Assembly (NCBI GenBank): GCA_900104855.1
Contig: FNSS01000001.1
Location: 4,464,001 to 4,528,000 of the forward strand
DNA length: 64,000 bases
Direction: 5' to 3'
From: Rhizobiales bacterium GAS188
GTDB taxonomy: Bacteria; Pseudomonadota; Alphaproteobacteria; Rhizobiales; Beijerinckiaceae
The translations under genes were made by a program, and so were the position numbers. How positions within the stretch are numbered: the first letter of the stretch is position 1; each line of letters starts with the position of its first letter. This document shows, in pieces, positions 44,776 to 54,312 of this stretch. The notes beneath the pieces are model-generated. The model ran no database searches and was not told the origin of the DNA. It saw nothing but the letters and a program-made list of their open reading frames with translations.

Positions 44776-46199
44776 CGTCCCTCCTGAGCACTCGCGGCCA
44801 GAAGCCGGCCGAGCTCGCCGATGTCTCGTGCCCGCTCGATCCCATCGACCGCGTCGGCAATGTGCTGCGCCTGCGCTTTGCCGAAGACCGGTTCGGCAAG
44901 CTCGCGGAATTTCAGGCGGACCTCGTCGTCCGGATAGGGATCCTCGGTATCGCCCTTGTTGGTGAGAGTTTGCGCTTCGAATGCGCGCCCGTCGCGGAGG
45001 CAAATACGCAGCCGCGCGGGCCGCAATCCGGGCAATTGCGCCGTCAGCGCCGCATCTTCTCGCACGCTGACGCGCCGGGCGAGCTGGCGCGTCGCGGAGT
45101 CTTGCAAGGCGCTATCGCGGAAGGCCTCGACACAGGCGCCGCCATGGGTGATCGCGGTCGCCAGCGCGAAGGGCAGCGAGAACTTCGCCGCCACCATGTT
45201 GCGCGGCTCGGGTGAGTCGAGCTGCGCCGCCCACACATAGGTGTCGACCTCGATCGAGGCGATCGCAGTCGGATCGAGTCGGCCGCCCGCCTGTTTCACG
45301 ATATCGGCGAGTGCATCGAGCGCGCCATGCGTGTAGCGGCAGGCGGCGTGGCGCTTGAAGTAGTTGCGGGCGATCTCCCAGCGCTCGCCGAGCTCGGCCG
45401 TCATCTCTTCCGGAATGAAGTCATCGGCGATGACGCTGCCATAGACGGTGCCGACACCGTCGGTCTCGCCGACAAAGCCGCTGGCGACGAGTTCCCAGGC
45501 GGTCAGGCCGAGCTGGTTGGCGAAGCCCGCATAGCTGTTGCGCACGGTGCCGCCCTCGAGCATCGTGCGGCGGCTGGTGGCGAGGCCGAGCGTCGATGCG
45601 ACATTGATGGTCTCGACGAGCTGCTGCGGATCGGCGCCGTTCAGCTTGGCGACGCTCATGGCGGCGCCGACCGAGCCCCAGGTGCCGTGCGGGTGCATCG
45701 TGACGCGCAGCTTCGAGGCGATGCCGATGCGCGCCCCGATCTCGTAGCCGAGCGCGATCGCGGCGAGGAGGCTCGTGCCGGGAGCGCCGCGCAACTCCGC
45801 GCTTGCGAGCGCGGCAGGCACCACATGGATGCCTGGATGGCCGCGCGCGTATTGGTTGCCTTCGTCGAGCTCGAGCATGGTGCCGGCCGTGCCGTTGAGG
45901 AAGGCTGAAATCGCTGCCGGCAGGCGTCGCCCCGCGCCGATGACCGGCGCCCCGGAATTGGAGGCGCCGTTGACCGCTGCCAGACGCCCGACCAGCGCCT
46001 TGGTCTCCTTTTCCTGCATGCCGCAGGCGATGACGCCGATCGTGTCGAGGAGGACGAGCTTGCAGCGGGCGACGACCTGCTCCGGAAGATCGGCGAAGCC
46101 GAGCCGATGGGCGAAACGCCCCCATGCGTCGAGCCAGGGAGGGCGAACGCCGGTGAGGAGGATCGATGCCGGAACGACGCCGGAGGTGAGGGCGGTCAT
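44772..46199 (-). CDS. MmgE/PrpD-family dehydratase/decarboxylase
   Basis: This 475-residue protein of the 2-methylcitrate dehydratase / cis-aconitate decarboxylase fold has LLDTIGVIACGMQEKETKAL, AFLNGTAGTMLELDEGNQYA and HPGIHVVPAALASAE, then a C-terminal DDEVRLKFRELAEPVFG block. ATG 46197-46199 is chosen for conservation; the upstream frame lies in livF. With the downstream lyase it resembles the PrpD-PrpB pair of methylcitrate metabolism, though no PrpC synthase gene is present, so the substrate is likely different. Confidence 0.88.
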   Translation of the reverse strand: MTALTSGVVPASILLTGVRPPWLDAWGRFAHRLGFADLPEQVVARCKLVLLDTIGVIACGMQEKETKALVGRLAAVNGASNSGAPVIGAGRRLPAAISAFLNGTAGTMLELDEGNQYARGHPGIHVVPAALASAELRGAPGTSLLAAIALGYEIGARIGIASKLRVTMHPHGTWGSVGAAMSVAKLNGADPQQLVETINVASTLGLATSRRTMLEGGTVRNSYAGFANQLGLTAWELVASGFVGETDGVGTVYGSVIADDFIPEEMTAELGERWEIARNYFKRHAACRYTHGALDALADIVKQAGGRLDPTAIASIEVDTYVWAAQLDSPEPRNMVAAKFSLPFALATAITHGGACVEAFRDSALQDSATRQLARRVSVREDAALTAQLPGLRPARLRICLRDGRAFEAQTLTNKGDTEDPYPDDEVRLKFRELAEPVFGKAQAQHIADAVDGIERARDIGELGRLLAASAQEGR

Positions 46200-46206
46200 G
46201 CGAGGC

Positions 46207-46915
<709 letters not shown>

Positions 46916-46923
<8 letters not shown>

Positions 46924-47662
46924 GCTGAGCCTCCAGGCGCTTCGCCGCGCCTTCGCCGAGATAGGCCTCGATGACACGCCGATTGCGCGTGACTTCGCGC
47001 GGCAGGCCTTCGGCGATCAGCCTTCCTTGCGCCAGGACGAGCACATGTTCGCAGAGATTCATGACGGCCTGCATGACGTGCTCGACCATCAGCAAGGTCA
47101 CGCCGCCATCGCGGATGGAGCGGATCACCGGCAGGATGTCGCGGATCTCGGAGGGGTTGAGGCCGGCCAGCACCTCGTCGAGCAGGAGCAGCGTCGGCTC
47201 GGTCGCGAGCGCCCGGGCAAGCTCGAGGCGCTTGCGCGCCGCGACCGTCAGGCCGGCCGCCTGCGCCTCGAGCTCACGGCCGAGGCCGACGAATCTCGCG
47301 ACCTCCCCGGCCTTGGCGATCGCCTCGGCGCGGCCGAGATGGCGCAGATGCGCGCCGACCGCGATGTTCTCGACGACGCTGAGCCCTGCGAAAGGCTGGA
47401 CGATCTGGAAGGTGCGGGCGATGCCGGCCTGGGCGCGGCTATGCGGAGCAAGGCGCCCGATATCCTCTCCACGGAACAGCACGCGCCCCTGGGTCGGCCG
47501 CTCGAAGCCGGCGATCAGGGCGAACAAGGTGGTCTTGCCGGCGCCGTTCGGTCCGATCAGGCCGCAAATCCCGCCTTGCTCGAGCGAGAACGTCACGTCA
47601 TCGACGGCTATAAGCCCGCCGAAGCGCTTCGTCATGCCCTCGACCGACAAGAGCACCGTCAT
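46916..47662 (-). CDS. livG: branched-chain amino acid-type ABC transporter ATPase, LivG-like
   Basis: This 248-residue ATPase has Walker A GPNGAGKTTLFALIAG, a LivG-type IARTFQIVQPFAGLSVVENI Q-loop region, Walker B LLLLDEVLAGLNPSE and H-loop MVEHVM. The signature is a divergent form, LTVAARKRLELARAL, as usual for LivG. It lies 10 bp from livM. Confidence 0.93.
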
Positions 47663-47672
47663 GGCAGCACGA

Positions 47673-48665
47673 TCATGGCACGGCCTCGATCGCGGGAGCG
47701 GCGGGCCGGCGCGTGAGCCGCGCGATGAGCCTCGTGATCAGGCCCTGGATGCCGTCGCGCGCAAAGGCGATGACGAGGATCAGCAAGGCGCCGAACAGGG
47801 CTGTGTCGATGCCCGGCAGGCCGCCCGCAATGCCGCGCGTCAGCTCGCCGAGCTCATGCAGCACCAGCGCGCCGAGCAAGGGCCCGAACACGGTGCCGAG
47901 GCCGCCGATGATGGGCGCGACCAGCGCCTCGATCGAGATCCAGGTGCCGAAGCCGAGATCGGCGTTCACCAGCAGGAAATATTGCACATAGAGCGCGCCT
48001 GCCGCGGCCGTGATGGTGGCCGACAATGCGATCGCCTTGAGCTTGACCGCCAGAGTATCGACGCCGAGCGCCTTTGCGGCATTCTCGTTCTCGCGGATCG
48101 CCACGACATAGGCGCCGAGCCGCGAACGCTCGACGGCGCGCATCGCGAGCATCGCGGCGCCGACCAGGGCGAGCGCGATCCAGTAATAGACGGCGCGGCT
48201 CTCGAACTGGAAATTGGCGGGGCGGATATCGAGCTTGAGCAGGATGCCGGGCGCCCCGCCGAAGAACGGCGAGGCATTGGCGATGATGCGGAACACTTCC
48301 GCGAAGGCGAGAGTGACGAGCGCGAAATAGGAGCCGCGCAATCCTGAGCGGAAGCTGAGATAGCCGATGATCCAGCCGACAAGCGCGCCGATCGCCGCGG
48401 CCGCCGCGAAAGCCAGCCAGGCATTCACACCGTAGCGCGATTGCAGGATGGCGGTCGCATAGGCGCCCGTGCCGAAGAAGGCCGCATGGCCGAAGGAGAA
48501 CAGGCCGCCATAGCCGCCGAGCAGGTTCCAGCCGCATCCCGCGAGCGCGATCAGCAGCGTCAGCACCATGCCGTTGAGAAGCGTGTTCGACGAGGTCGCG
48601 AGCGGCAGCAGGGCGCAGAGCGCCATCACGCCGAGGATCGACCCATAGGCGCGCGCCGTGCTCAT
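47673..48665 (-). CDS. livM: branched-chain amino acid-type ABC permease, LivM-like
   Basis: This 330-residue permease has the LivM motif NLLGGYGGLFSFGHAAFFGT and about 8-10 spans. The cytoplasmic ATPase contact region is AIRENENAAKALGVDTLAVK. ATG 48663-48665 overlaps the LivH stop by 4 bp; longer frames upstream lie inside other genes. Confidence 0.92.
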   Translation of the reverse strand: MSTARAYGSILGVMALCALLPLATSSNTLLNGMVLTLLIALAGCGWNLLGGYGGLFSFGHAAFFGTGAYATAILQSRYGVNAWLAFAAAAAIGALVGWIIGYLSFRSGLRGSYFALVTLAFAEVFRIIANASPFFGGAPGILLKLDIRPANFQFESRAVYYWIALALVGAAMLAMRAVERSRLGAYVVAIRENENAAKALGVDTLAVKLKAIALSATITAAAGALYVQYFLLVNADLGFGTWISIEALVAPIIGGLGTVFGPLLGALVLHELGELTRGIAGGLPGIDTALFGALLILVIAFARDGIQGLITRLIARLTRRPAAPAIEAVP

Positions 48666-49531
48666 GCCCGGGCTCCGAAGAGGCCGGTCGGGCGCATGAG
48701 CAGCATCAGGATGAAGATCAGGAAGATACCGAGCTGGCCGAGGCTCTCGCCGAAGAACAGGCCCGTCAGGCTTTCGATGACGCCGATGATCAGCCCGCCG
48801 ATGAGGGCGCCGGGCACCGAGCCCATGCCGCCGAAGACGACGATCGTGAAGGCGACGAGCACATAGGCTTCGCCGACGCGCGGATTGACGTAATAGCTCG
48901 GCAGCAGCAGGCAGGCCGAGACCGCGAGGCAGGCTGCGCCGAGGCCGAAGGTGACCGCATAGATATGCGCGACGTCGATGCCCATCAGCGAGGCGCCGTA
49001 TTTCTCCTTCGCCACCGCCCGGATGGCCTTGCCGGTATCGGTGCGCGTGAGCAGGAACCACAGCGCCAGCGCCACCAGGCAGGCGACCATGAAGGCGATG
49101 ACGCGCGGCATGGGCAGGAAGGTGAAGCCGAGATCGAGCGTGTCGAGGCCATAGGGCACGTCGATCGAGCGCGTGTCGGAATGGAAGGCGGCGTTCAGCG
49201 CGTTCTCGATCAGGATCGACAGGCCGAGCGTGACGAGAAGGATGTTCTGGTCCTCCCCATGGCTCGCCGGCGATATCACCAGGCGCTGCAGCCCATAGCC
49301 GAGCCCGAAGAATAGGGGCGCCAGCACCAGCAGCGCGAGATAGGGGTCGATGCCCGCCACCCAGGCGCAATAGGCGGCAAACATCGCGGCCGAGAGGATG
49401 GCGCCATGCGCAAAGTTGATGATGTGCAAGACGCCGTAGACGAGCGTCAGCCCGACCGCGATCAGCGCGTAGACGGCCCCGGTCAAGAGGCCGTTCAGGA
49501 CCGCCGAAAGCAGGATGTCGGGGGCGAGCAT
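48662..49531 (-). CDS. livH: branched-chain amino acid-type ABC permease, LivH-like
   Basis: This 289-residue permease has LLTGAVYALIAVGLTLVYGV and INFAHGAILSAAMFAAY, the LivH N-terminus, then a contact loop AVAKEKYGASLMGIDVAHI and GGMGSVPGALIGGLIIG. The gap after livK is 24 bp. Confidence 0.93.
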   Translation of the reverse strand: MLAPDILLSAVLNGLLTGAVYALIAVGLTLVYGVLHIINFAHGAILSAAMFAAYCAWVAGIDPYLALLVLAPLFFGLGYGLQRLVISPASHGEDQNILLVTLGLSILIENALNAAFHSDTRSIDVPYGLDTLDLGFTFLPMPRVIAFMVACLVALALWFLLTRTDTGKAIRAVAKEKYGASLMGIDVAHIYAVTFGLGAACLAVSACLLLPSYYVNPRVGEAYVLVAFTIVVFGGMGSVPGALIGGLIIGVIESLTGLFFGESLGQLGIFLIFILMLLMRPTGLFGARA

Positions 49532-49555
49532 CGGGCCGGACGGGCGGTGCCGGAA

Positions 49556-50779
49556 TCAGGCCGGAACCGGGAAGATGGGCTTCCCATCCGCGAAGGTGTC
49601 GGGGAAGATCACCTTGATGTCCGCGCCCTGCACCTGGAGATTGACCGGCGCTGCGCCCTGGTTCTGGCCGTCGACGAATTGGGTCGGCCCATAGGGCATG
49701 ATGTGGCCGGCGAAGCTCGACGAAGCGAGCGCCGTCGTGATCTTGGCTCGGTCCGCTGAGGCTGCGCGCTCGATCGCATCGGCGAGCAGCAGCACGCAGG
49801 AATAGTTGAGCGCCGTGTTGTAGGTGAAGAACTTGCCTTGCTGTTCGACCTCTTTGCGCAGCGCCACCGCCGCGTCCTTGCGCGGATCGTACCAATGATT
49901 GCAGTCCATCACGTTCTGGGCGGCTTCCGGGAATTCCTTGACGAAGCGGAAATTCGAGGCCGCGCCGTTGAGCACGCAATAGACGCCTTTCGGCTTGATG
50001 CGCTGCTGCTGCATGGTGCGGGCGAGCAGCACGAACTCGCCATAATAGCTCGACGGGATGATGAGATCCGGATTCTTGGCGCGGATCTGCAGCGCCACAT
50101 TCGACATGTCGCGCGCCGGCGTCGGATGCGCGATGGTGTCGAGGATCTCGAAGCCGCGCTTCGGCAGCTCCGCCTGCAGCAATTTGGCTAGCCCTGAGCC
50201 GAACAGCCCGTCCTCATGCACCAGCACCACGGTCTTGGCGGGCTTGCCTGCACCGTCATTGAGCTTGACGAGATTATCGATCGCGGTCGTCGAGACCTTG
50301 CCGAAGCCCGGTGCGAACCGGAAAGTGTTCTTCAGGCCGCGCTGCACGATCTGGTCGGTCACGCCGACATCGACGATATAGGGCAGGTCATAGCGTGCGG
50401 CGGCCTGGGTGGCGGCAAGGCAGATCGGGCTCGCGAAGCCGCCGACGATCGCCGCGACGCCTTCATTCTGCATGCGCTCGACCTCGCTCGTGCCGCCATC
50501 GGGCGTCGAGCGCGCATCGCCCGCGACCATGTCGAGCTTGGCGCCGCCGAGCGATTTGATCCCGCCTGCGCTGTTGATCGCCTTGATGGCGAGCTCGGCT
50601 CCGAGCTGGCCCTGCTGCCCGTCGAAGGCGAGCGCCCCGGTCATAGGCTGCAGGATGCCGACCTTGATCGGCGCCGTCTGGGCCCGCAGATAGGCCGGCA
50701 AGGCAAGGCTCGCCGCGGCGGCACCTGCCGTGGTGCCGAGCAGGTTGCGGCGGGTCAGTCTTGTGAAGCCTTTCCTCAT
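49556..50779 (-). CDS. branched-chain amino acid-type periplasmic binding protein, LivK-like (Tat signal)
   Basis: This 407-residue protein has a twin-arginine signal, LTRRNLLGTTAGAAAASLAL, with cleavage around YLRA. The mature type-I periplasmic binding fold starts APIKVGILQPMTGALAF. HAAT binding proteins of this group take up aromatic acids, amides or urea as often as amino acids. Its start overlaps the gntR stop by 4 bp, so regulator, transporter and enzymes form one transcript. Confidence 0.9.
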   Translation of the reverse strand: MRKGFTRLTRRNLLGTTAGAAAASLALPAYLRAQTAPIKVGILQPMTGALAFDGQQGQLGAELAIKAINSAGGIKSLGGAKLDMVAGDARSTPDGGTSEVERMQNEGVAAIVGGFASPICLAATQAAARYDLPYIVDVGVTDQIVQRGLKNTFRFAPGFGKVSTTAIDNLVKLNDGAGKPAKTVVLVHEDGLFGSGLAKLLQAELPKRGFEILDTIAHPTPARDMSNVALQIRAKNPDLIIPSSYYGEFVLLARTMQQQRIKPKGVYCVLNGAASNFRFVKEFPEAAQNVMDCNHWYDPRKDAAVALRKEVEQQGKFFTYNTALNYSCVLLLADAIERAASADRAKITTALASSSFAGHIMPYGPTQFVDGQNQGAAPVNLQVQGADIKVIFPDTFADGKPIFPVPA

Positions 50780-51627
50780 ATCGCTCTCCCGTTTGGTCTT
50801 GGTTTGCGGCTCTTCGTTCGGCCGGGGCCGGCTTGCGGCTGGACCGGATCTCGCATGTGCATGAGGTCCCGGGCCATGGGGGCCCAGCGCCTCCCATGCG
50901 CGCCATCGGTGCGCTTGAGGTCCATGCGCAGCGCATAGCGGTCCGGGCGATAAAGCGCGAAGAGATGCTCGATGCCGCGCCCCTCTTCGTCGAAGGCGAT
51001 GCGGGTCAGCGCGATCAGGGCCGAGCCGATATCGACCTCGAGCGCCTGGGCGACATCGGGCGATGCCAGCAGCGCGCCGATCTCCTGCGTCGCCCGCGCC
51101 AGGCCGATGCCGGAGCGTTCGAGAAGCGACAGCAACGGACGCGAGGCGAGCTCGGCCTCCGAATAGGTCACGCCGATGCGCTCGGGCACATGGGTGGTGA
51201 GATAGGAGAAGGGCTCGCCGTCGATGAGGCGCACCCGGATGGAGCGCTGCACCCGTTCGCCAGGCGCAAGCTGCAGCGCCGCCGCGATATTGGCCGGTGC
51301 CTCGACATAGCCGAAGGCGAGGAGCTTCACATCCGTCGTCTTGCCCATCGCCACGATGTTGGCGAGGACATCCGACAGGTCGGCGATGACCGGCTTTGCC
51401 TCATGGCGTGGCGTCGCATAGGTGCCGGCGCCTTGCACCCTGCGGACCAGCCCTTCGCGCTCGAGCTCGGCAAGGGCCCGCCTGACGGTGATGCGCGAGA
51501 CCGAATGCTGCAGGGCGAGCGATTGCTCGGGCGGCAGCGGCGCCCCATGCGGCACGGCGCCGCCGGCGATCTGGTCGCGCAGCAGCAGATAGACCTGCTG
51601 GGTCTTGGACGGCTCGATGCCCGGCAT
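50776..51627 (-). CDS. GntR-family regulator, HutC/UTRA type
   Basis: This 283-residue protein has an N-terminal winged HTH (QQVYLLLRDQIAGGAVPHGA, RITVRRALAELEREGLVRRV) and a UTRA ligand domain (about 80-250). A 35-residue basic tail (PGRTKSRKPRPNG) is unusual. It is the first gene of the Liv/Hyu operon, divergent from leuC with 77 bp between starts, so one repressor could govern both arms of the locus. Confidence 0.9.
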   Translation of the reverse strand: MPGIEPSKTQQVYLLLRDQIAGGAVPHGAPLPPEQSLALQHSVSRITVRRALAELEREGLVRRVQGAGTYATPRHEAKPVIADLSDVLANIVAMGKTTDVKLLAFGYVEAPANIAAALQLAPGERVQRSIRVRLIDGEPFSYLTTHVPERIGVTYSEAELASRPLLSLLERSGIGLARATQEIGALLASPDVAQALEVDIGSALIALTRIAFDEEGRGIEHLFALYRPDRYALRMDLKRTDGAHGRRWAPMARDLMHMRDPVQPQAGPGRTKSRKPRPNGRAI

Positions 51628-51704
51628 GAAGGCCCTTGATCATGCTACCTTTAGATGTATAGTTTATAAGACAAATCACGCAGGTCAAGGGTGAAACCAG
51701 ATCC
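51628..51704. promoter_or_regulatory. divergent promoter region of the Liv/Hyu operon and leuCD-like genes
   Basis: This 77-bp AT-rich region contains TATA-GTT-TATA (51659-51669) within TTTAGATGTATAGTTTATAAG, a plausible UTRA-type GntR site overlapping the promoter elements of both directions. No -35/-10 pair is unambiguous. Confidence 0.4.
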
Positions 51705-53117
51705 ATGCGCGGCGAGCCTCGAACCATCATCGACAAGCTCTGGGACAGCCATGCGGTCGTCAGGCGCGACAGCGGCGACACGCTGCTCTTCGTCGACCGG
51801 CACCTCCTGCACGAAGGCTCGTTCCACGCCTTCGAGCAGGTGAGGGAGCGCGGCCGTGCGGTGGCGCGGCCCGATCTCAGCTTCGCCGTCGCCGATCATT
51901 ACGTGCCGACGCGCGGACGCGGCGCGCCCATACCCAATCCCGAGATCGCGCGCATGGTCGAGCTGCTCACCGCCAATAGCCGCGAGCATGGCATCGAGCT
52001 CTTCGGGCTCGACGATCCGCGCCAGGGCATCGTGCATGTGGCGATGCCCGAGCAGGGGCTGACCTTGCCGGGCCTGGTGCTGGTTTGCGGGGACAGCCAC
52101 ACCTCGACCCATGGCGCTTTCGGCGCCTATGCGTTCGGCATCGGCGCCTCCGAAGTCGCCCATGTGCTGATGACGCAGACCATTTGGCAGAAGAAGCCGA
52201 AGCGCATGCGCGTGCGGGTCGAGGGCAAGACGGCGCCCGGCATCACCGCCAAGGACATCGCGTTGACGGTGATCGCGAGGATCGGCGCCGACGGGGCGCA
52301 GGGCCACGCCGTCGAATATGCCGGCTCGACCATCAGGGCGCTGTCGATGGAAGGACGGATGACCTTGTGCAATCTCTCGATCGAGGCGGGCGCCCGCAAC
52401 GGCCTCGTCGCGCCTGATGCGACGACCTTCGCGTATCTCGAGGGCCGGCCCTTCGCGCCGCAAGGAGAGGGCTTGGCGCGCGCCGTCGCCGATTGGGAGA
52501 AGCTGGCGACAGATGCCGATGCCGGCTTCGACCGGGAGCTCTCGCTCGCGGGCGATGAGGTCGCCCCGACCGTGACCTGGGGCACGAGCCCCGAGCAGGC
52601 ATTGCCGATCGATGCCGAGGTGCCGAACCCCGCCGCGATCGCGGACCCCGCCCGCGCGGCCGCCATCGGCGACGCCATCGCCTATATGGGCTTGAGGCCG
52701 GGCATGAAGCTGACCTCGATCGCTGTCGACCGCGTCTTCATCGGCTCCTGCACCAATGCCCGCATCGAGGATCTGCGCGCCGCGGCGGCCGTGCTCGCCG
52801 GGCGGCGCGCCAAGGTCCCGGGCCTGGTCTCGCCAGGCTCGAGCGCCGTGAAGCGCCAGGCCGAACAGGAGGGGCTCGACCGCGTCTTCCGCGAGGCCGG
52901 GCTCGACTTCGTCGATGCTGGCTGCTCGATGTGCGTCGGCATCAATGGCGATCTCGTGCCGCCGGGCGAGCGCTGCGCCTCCACCACCAACCGCAATTTC
53001 AAGGGACGCCAGGGCCCGGGCGCGCGCACCCATCTGATGTCGCCCGCCATGGTCGCGGCGGCGGCCGTGACCGGGCATCTCGCCGATCTGCGGGACCTGC
53101 TGAAGGGGCGCGCCTGA
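51705..53117 (+). CDS. LeuC-like large subunit of an isopropylmalate-isomerase-family hydro-lyase
   Basis: This 470-residue aconitase-superfamily protein has [4Fe-4S] cysteine motifs GSCTNARIEDL and GCSMCVGINGD, and CGDSHTSTHGAFGAYAFGIG. The loop after the second Cys motif reads MCVGINGD, while biosynthetic LeuC usually has MCLAMNPD, hinting at a different substrate. It is coupled to leuD (overlap TGATG) and divergent from the Liv/Hyu operon. It could hydrate or isomerise an unsaturated dicarboxylate, for example a maleate or dimethylmaleate type; biosynthetic LeuC remains an alternative. Confidence 0.88.
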   Translation: MRGEPRTIIDKLWDSHAVVRRDSGDTLLFVDRHLLHEGSFHAFEQVRERGRAVARPDLSFAVADHYVPTRGRGAPIPNPEIARMVELLTANSREHGIELFGLDDPRQGIVHVAMPEQGLTLPGLVLVCGDSHTSTHGAFGAYAFGIGASEVAHVLMTQTIWQKKPKRMRVRVEGKTAPGITAKDIALTVIARIGADGAQGHAVEYAGSTIRALSMEGRMTLCNLSIEAGARNGLVAPDATTFAYLEGRPFAPQGEGLARAVADWEKLATDADAGFDRELSLAGDEVAPTVTWGTSPEQALPIDAEVPNPAAIADPARAAAIGDAIAYMGLRPGMKLTSIAVDRVFIGSCTNARIEDLRAAAAVLAGRRAKVPGLVSPGSSAVKRQAEQEGLDRVFREAGLDFVDAGCSMCVGINGDLVPPGERCASTTNRNFKGRQGPGARTHLMSPAMVAAAAVTGHLADLRDLLKGRA

Positions 53118-53752
53118 TGCAGAAATTCGAGCGCCTCGACACCATCGCCTGTCCGTTGCCTCTCGCCAATCTCGACACGGATCAGCTGCTGCCGGCCCGT
53201 TTCCTGAAGCGGCCGCGCGCCGAGGGCTATGGCGGCTTCCTCCTGCATGATCTGCGCTTCGGCGCGGACGGCAAAGGGACGAGCCGGCTGCCGCTCGACG
53301 AGCCGCGCTATCGCGGCGCGCAGGCGATCGTGGCGCGGCGCAATTTCGGCAGCGGCTCGTCGCGGGAAGGTGCAGTCTATGCGCTCATGGATTTCGGCAT
53401 ACGCTGCGTGATCGCGCCGAGCTTCGGCGATATCTTCGCGTCGAACTGCGTCATGAACGGCCTGCTCGTCATCCGCCTCCCCGAGACAGAGGTCGAGGAG
53501 CTTTTGGCCTTGCCCGATCTCCTGCAAGCGAGGCCGATGCGCATCGACCTCGAGGCGCAGCGTGTCAGCTGCGGCCCCGTGAGCTTCGCCTTCGACATCG
53601 ATCCCTTGCGCAAGACGAAGCTCCTGAATGGCTGGGACGATATCGACATCACGCTGAGCCATGCGGCCGAGATCGCGCGCTTCACCGCCGCCGACGCGAA
53701 GGAACGGCCCTGGGCCCTTCCGCATCGGCCGGCAAGTGACCTGAGCCGCTAG
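53117..53752 (+). CDS. LeuD-like small subunit of an isopropylmalate-isomerase-family hydro-lyase
   Basis: This 211-residue swivel-domain subunit has NLDTDQLLPARFLKRP at the N-terminus and NFGSGSSREGAVYALMDFGI, where biosynthetic LeuD normally has NFGCGSSREHA; APSFGDIFASNCVMNGLLVI follows. The Cys-to-Ser and His-to-Gly changes fall in the substrate-facing loop. It pairs with the LeuC-like subunit, and an inverted repeat B follows 30 bp after the stop. Confidence 0.88.
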   Translation: MQKFERLDTIACPLPLANLDTDQLLPARFLKRPRAEGYGGFLLHDLRFGADGKGTSRLPLDEPRYRGAQAIVARRNFGSGSSREGAVYALMDFGIRCVIAPSFGDIFASNCVMNGLLVIRLPETEVEELLALPDLLQARPMRIDLEAQRVSCGPVSFAFDIDPLRKTKLLNGWDDIDITLSHAAEIARFTAADAKERPWALPHRPASDLSR

Positions 53753-53781
53753 CGGAAAGGGCCGAGGCGCCGGGCGCGCCT

Positions 53782-53937
53782 CCTTCTCCCGCTCTTTCGC
53801 GGGAGAAGGTGCCCGAACGTAGTGAGGGCGGATGAGGGGCGCTGGTGAAGCGCCAGAACTTGACGCAAAGACCTTGCGCCCCTCATCCGGTTTCGCTTCG
53901 CTCAACCACCTTCTCCCGCGGAAGGGCGGGAGAAGGA
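53782..53937. repeat. interspersed repeat B: nested inverted repeats after leuD
   Basis: An inner hairpin CCTTCTCCCGC/GCGGGAGAAGG (53782-53809) and arms GGATGAGGGGCGC (53830-53842) / GCGCCCCTCATCC (53876-53888) are perfect; a second CTTCTCCCGC/GCGGGAGAAG hairpin ends the unit. It is probably a terminator or mRNA-stabilising structure for leuCD. Confidence 0.75.
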
Positions 53938-53975
53938 AGCGCGCGAGAACGGCATCGAACGCGAAGGTCGCCAAG

Positions 53976-54218
53976 ATGGCATGGATGGTCCGCTTCTTCG
54001 TCCTCTGCATGGCCGGCATTCTCGGCCTGCTGCTGATCGTTTGGGCCCTGACGGGGTTCAGCTCCTTCGGGCTCGATGCCGATGATCTCGCTTTTCTCGT
54101 GCCCGGCGTCATCTTCACCTGCGCGCTCGCCGTCGCCCTCATGGCGGCGATGTTCTACAGCGACCGCTCCGGCAAGGACGAGGTCGCGCATCGCGACGAT
54201 TCCGACAGGCACGGATAG
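53976..54218 (+). CDS. small two-span membrane protein, unknown function
   Basis: This 80-residue protein has two hydrophobic segments, FFVLCMAGILGLLLIVWALT (about 7-26) and FLVPGVIFTCALAVALMAAM (about 41-60), and a charged C-terminal tail ending DEVAHRDDSDRHG. ATG 53976 has GAAGG about 9 nt upstream; the longer upstream frame runs through a repeat. No family was recognised. It lies alone between leuD and the chemoreceptor gene. Confidence 0.55.
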   Translation: MAWMVRFFVLCMAGILGLLLIVWALTGFSSFGLDADDLAFLVPGVIFTCALAVALMAAMFYSDRSGKDEVAHRDDSDRHG

Positions 54219-54312
54219 GGTGCAGCGCTCCCCTTAGATCGGTCAAATCCTCGCGATCCTTGCCGTAGTGACATAAGAGTTTGGTAAGGGAAGTGTGTGA
54301 GCGTCGACGCTC

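Noticed and set aside
44772-46199. Assigning the MmgE/PrpD and lyase genes to the methylcitrate cycle
   Set aside because: No 2-methylcitrate synthase or propionyl-CoA ligase gene is nearby, and the flanking Hyu, Liv and FAD dehydrogenase genes point to a different substrate.
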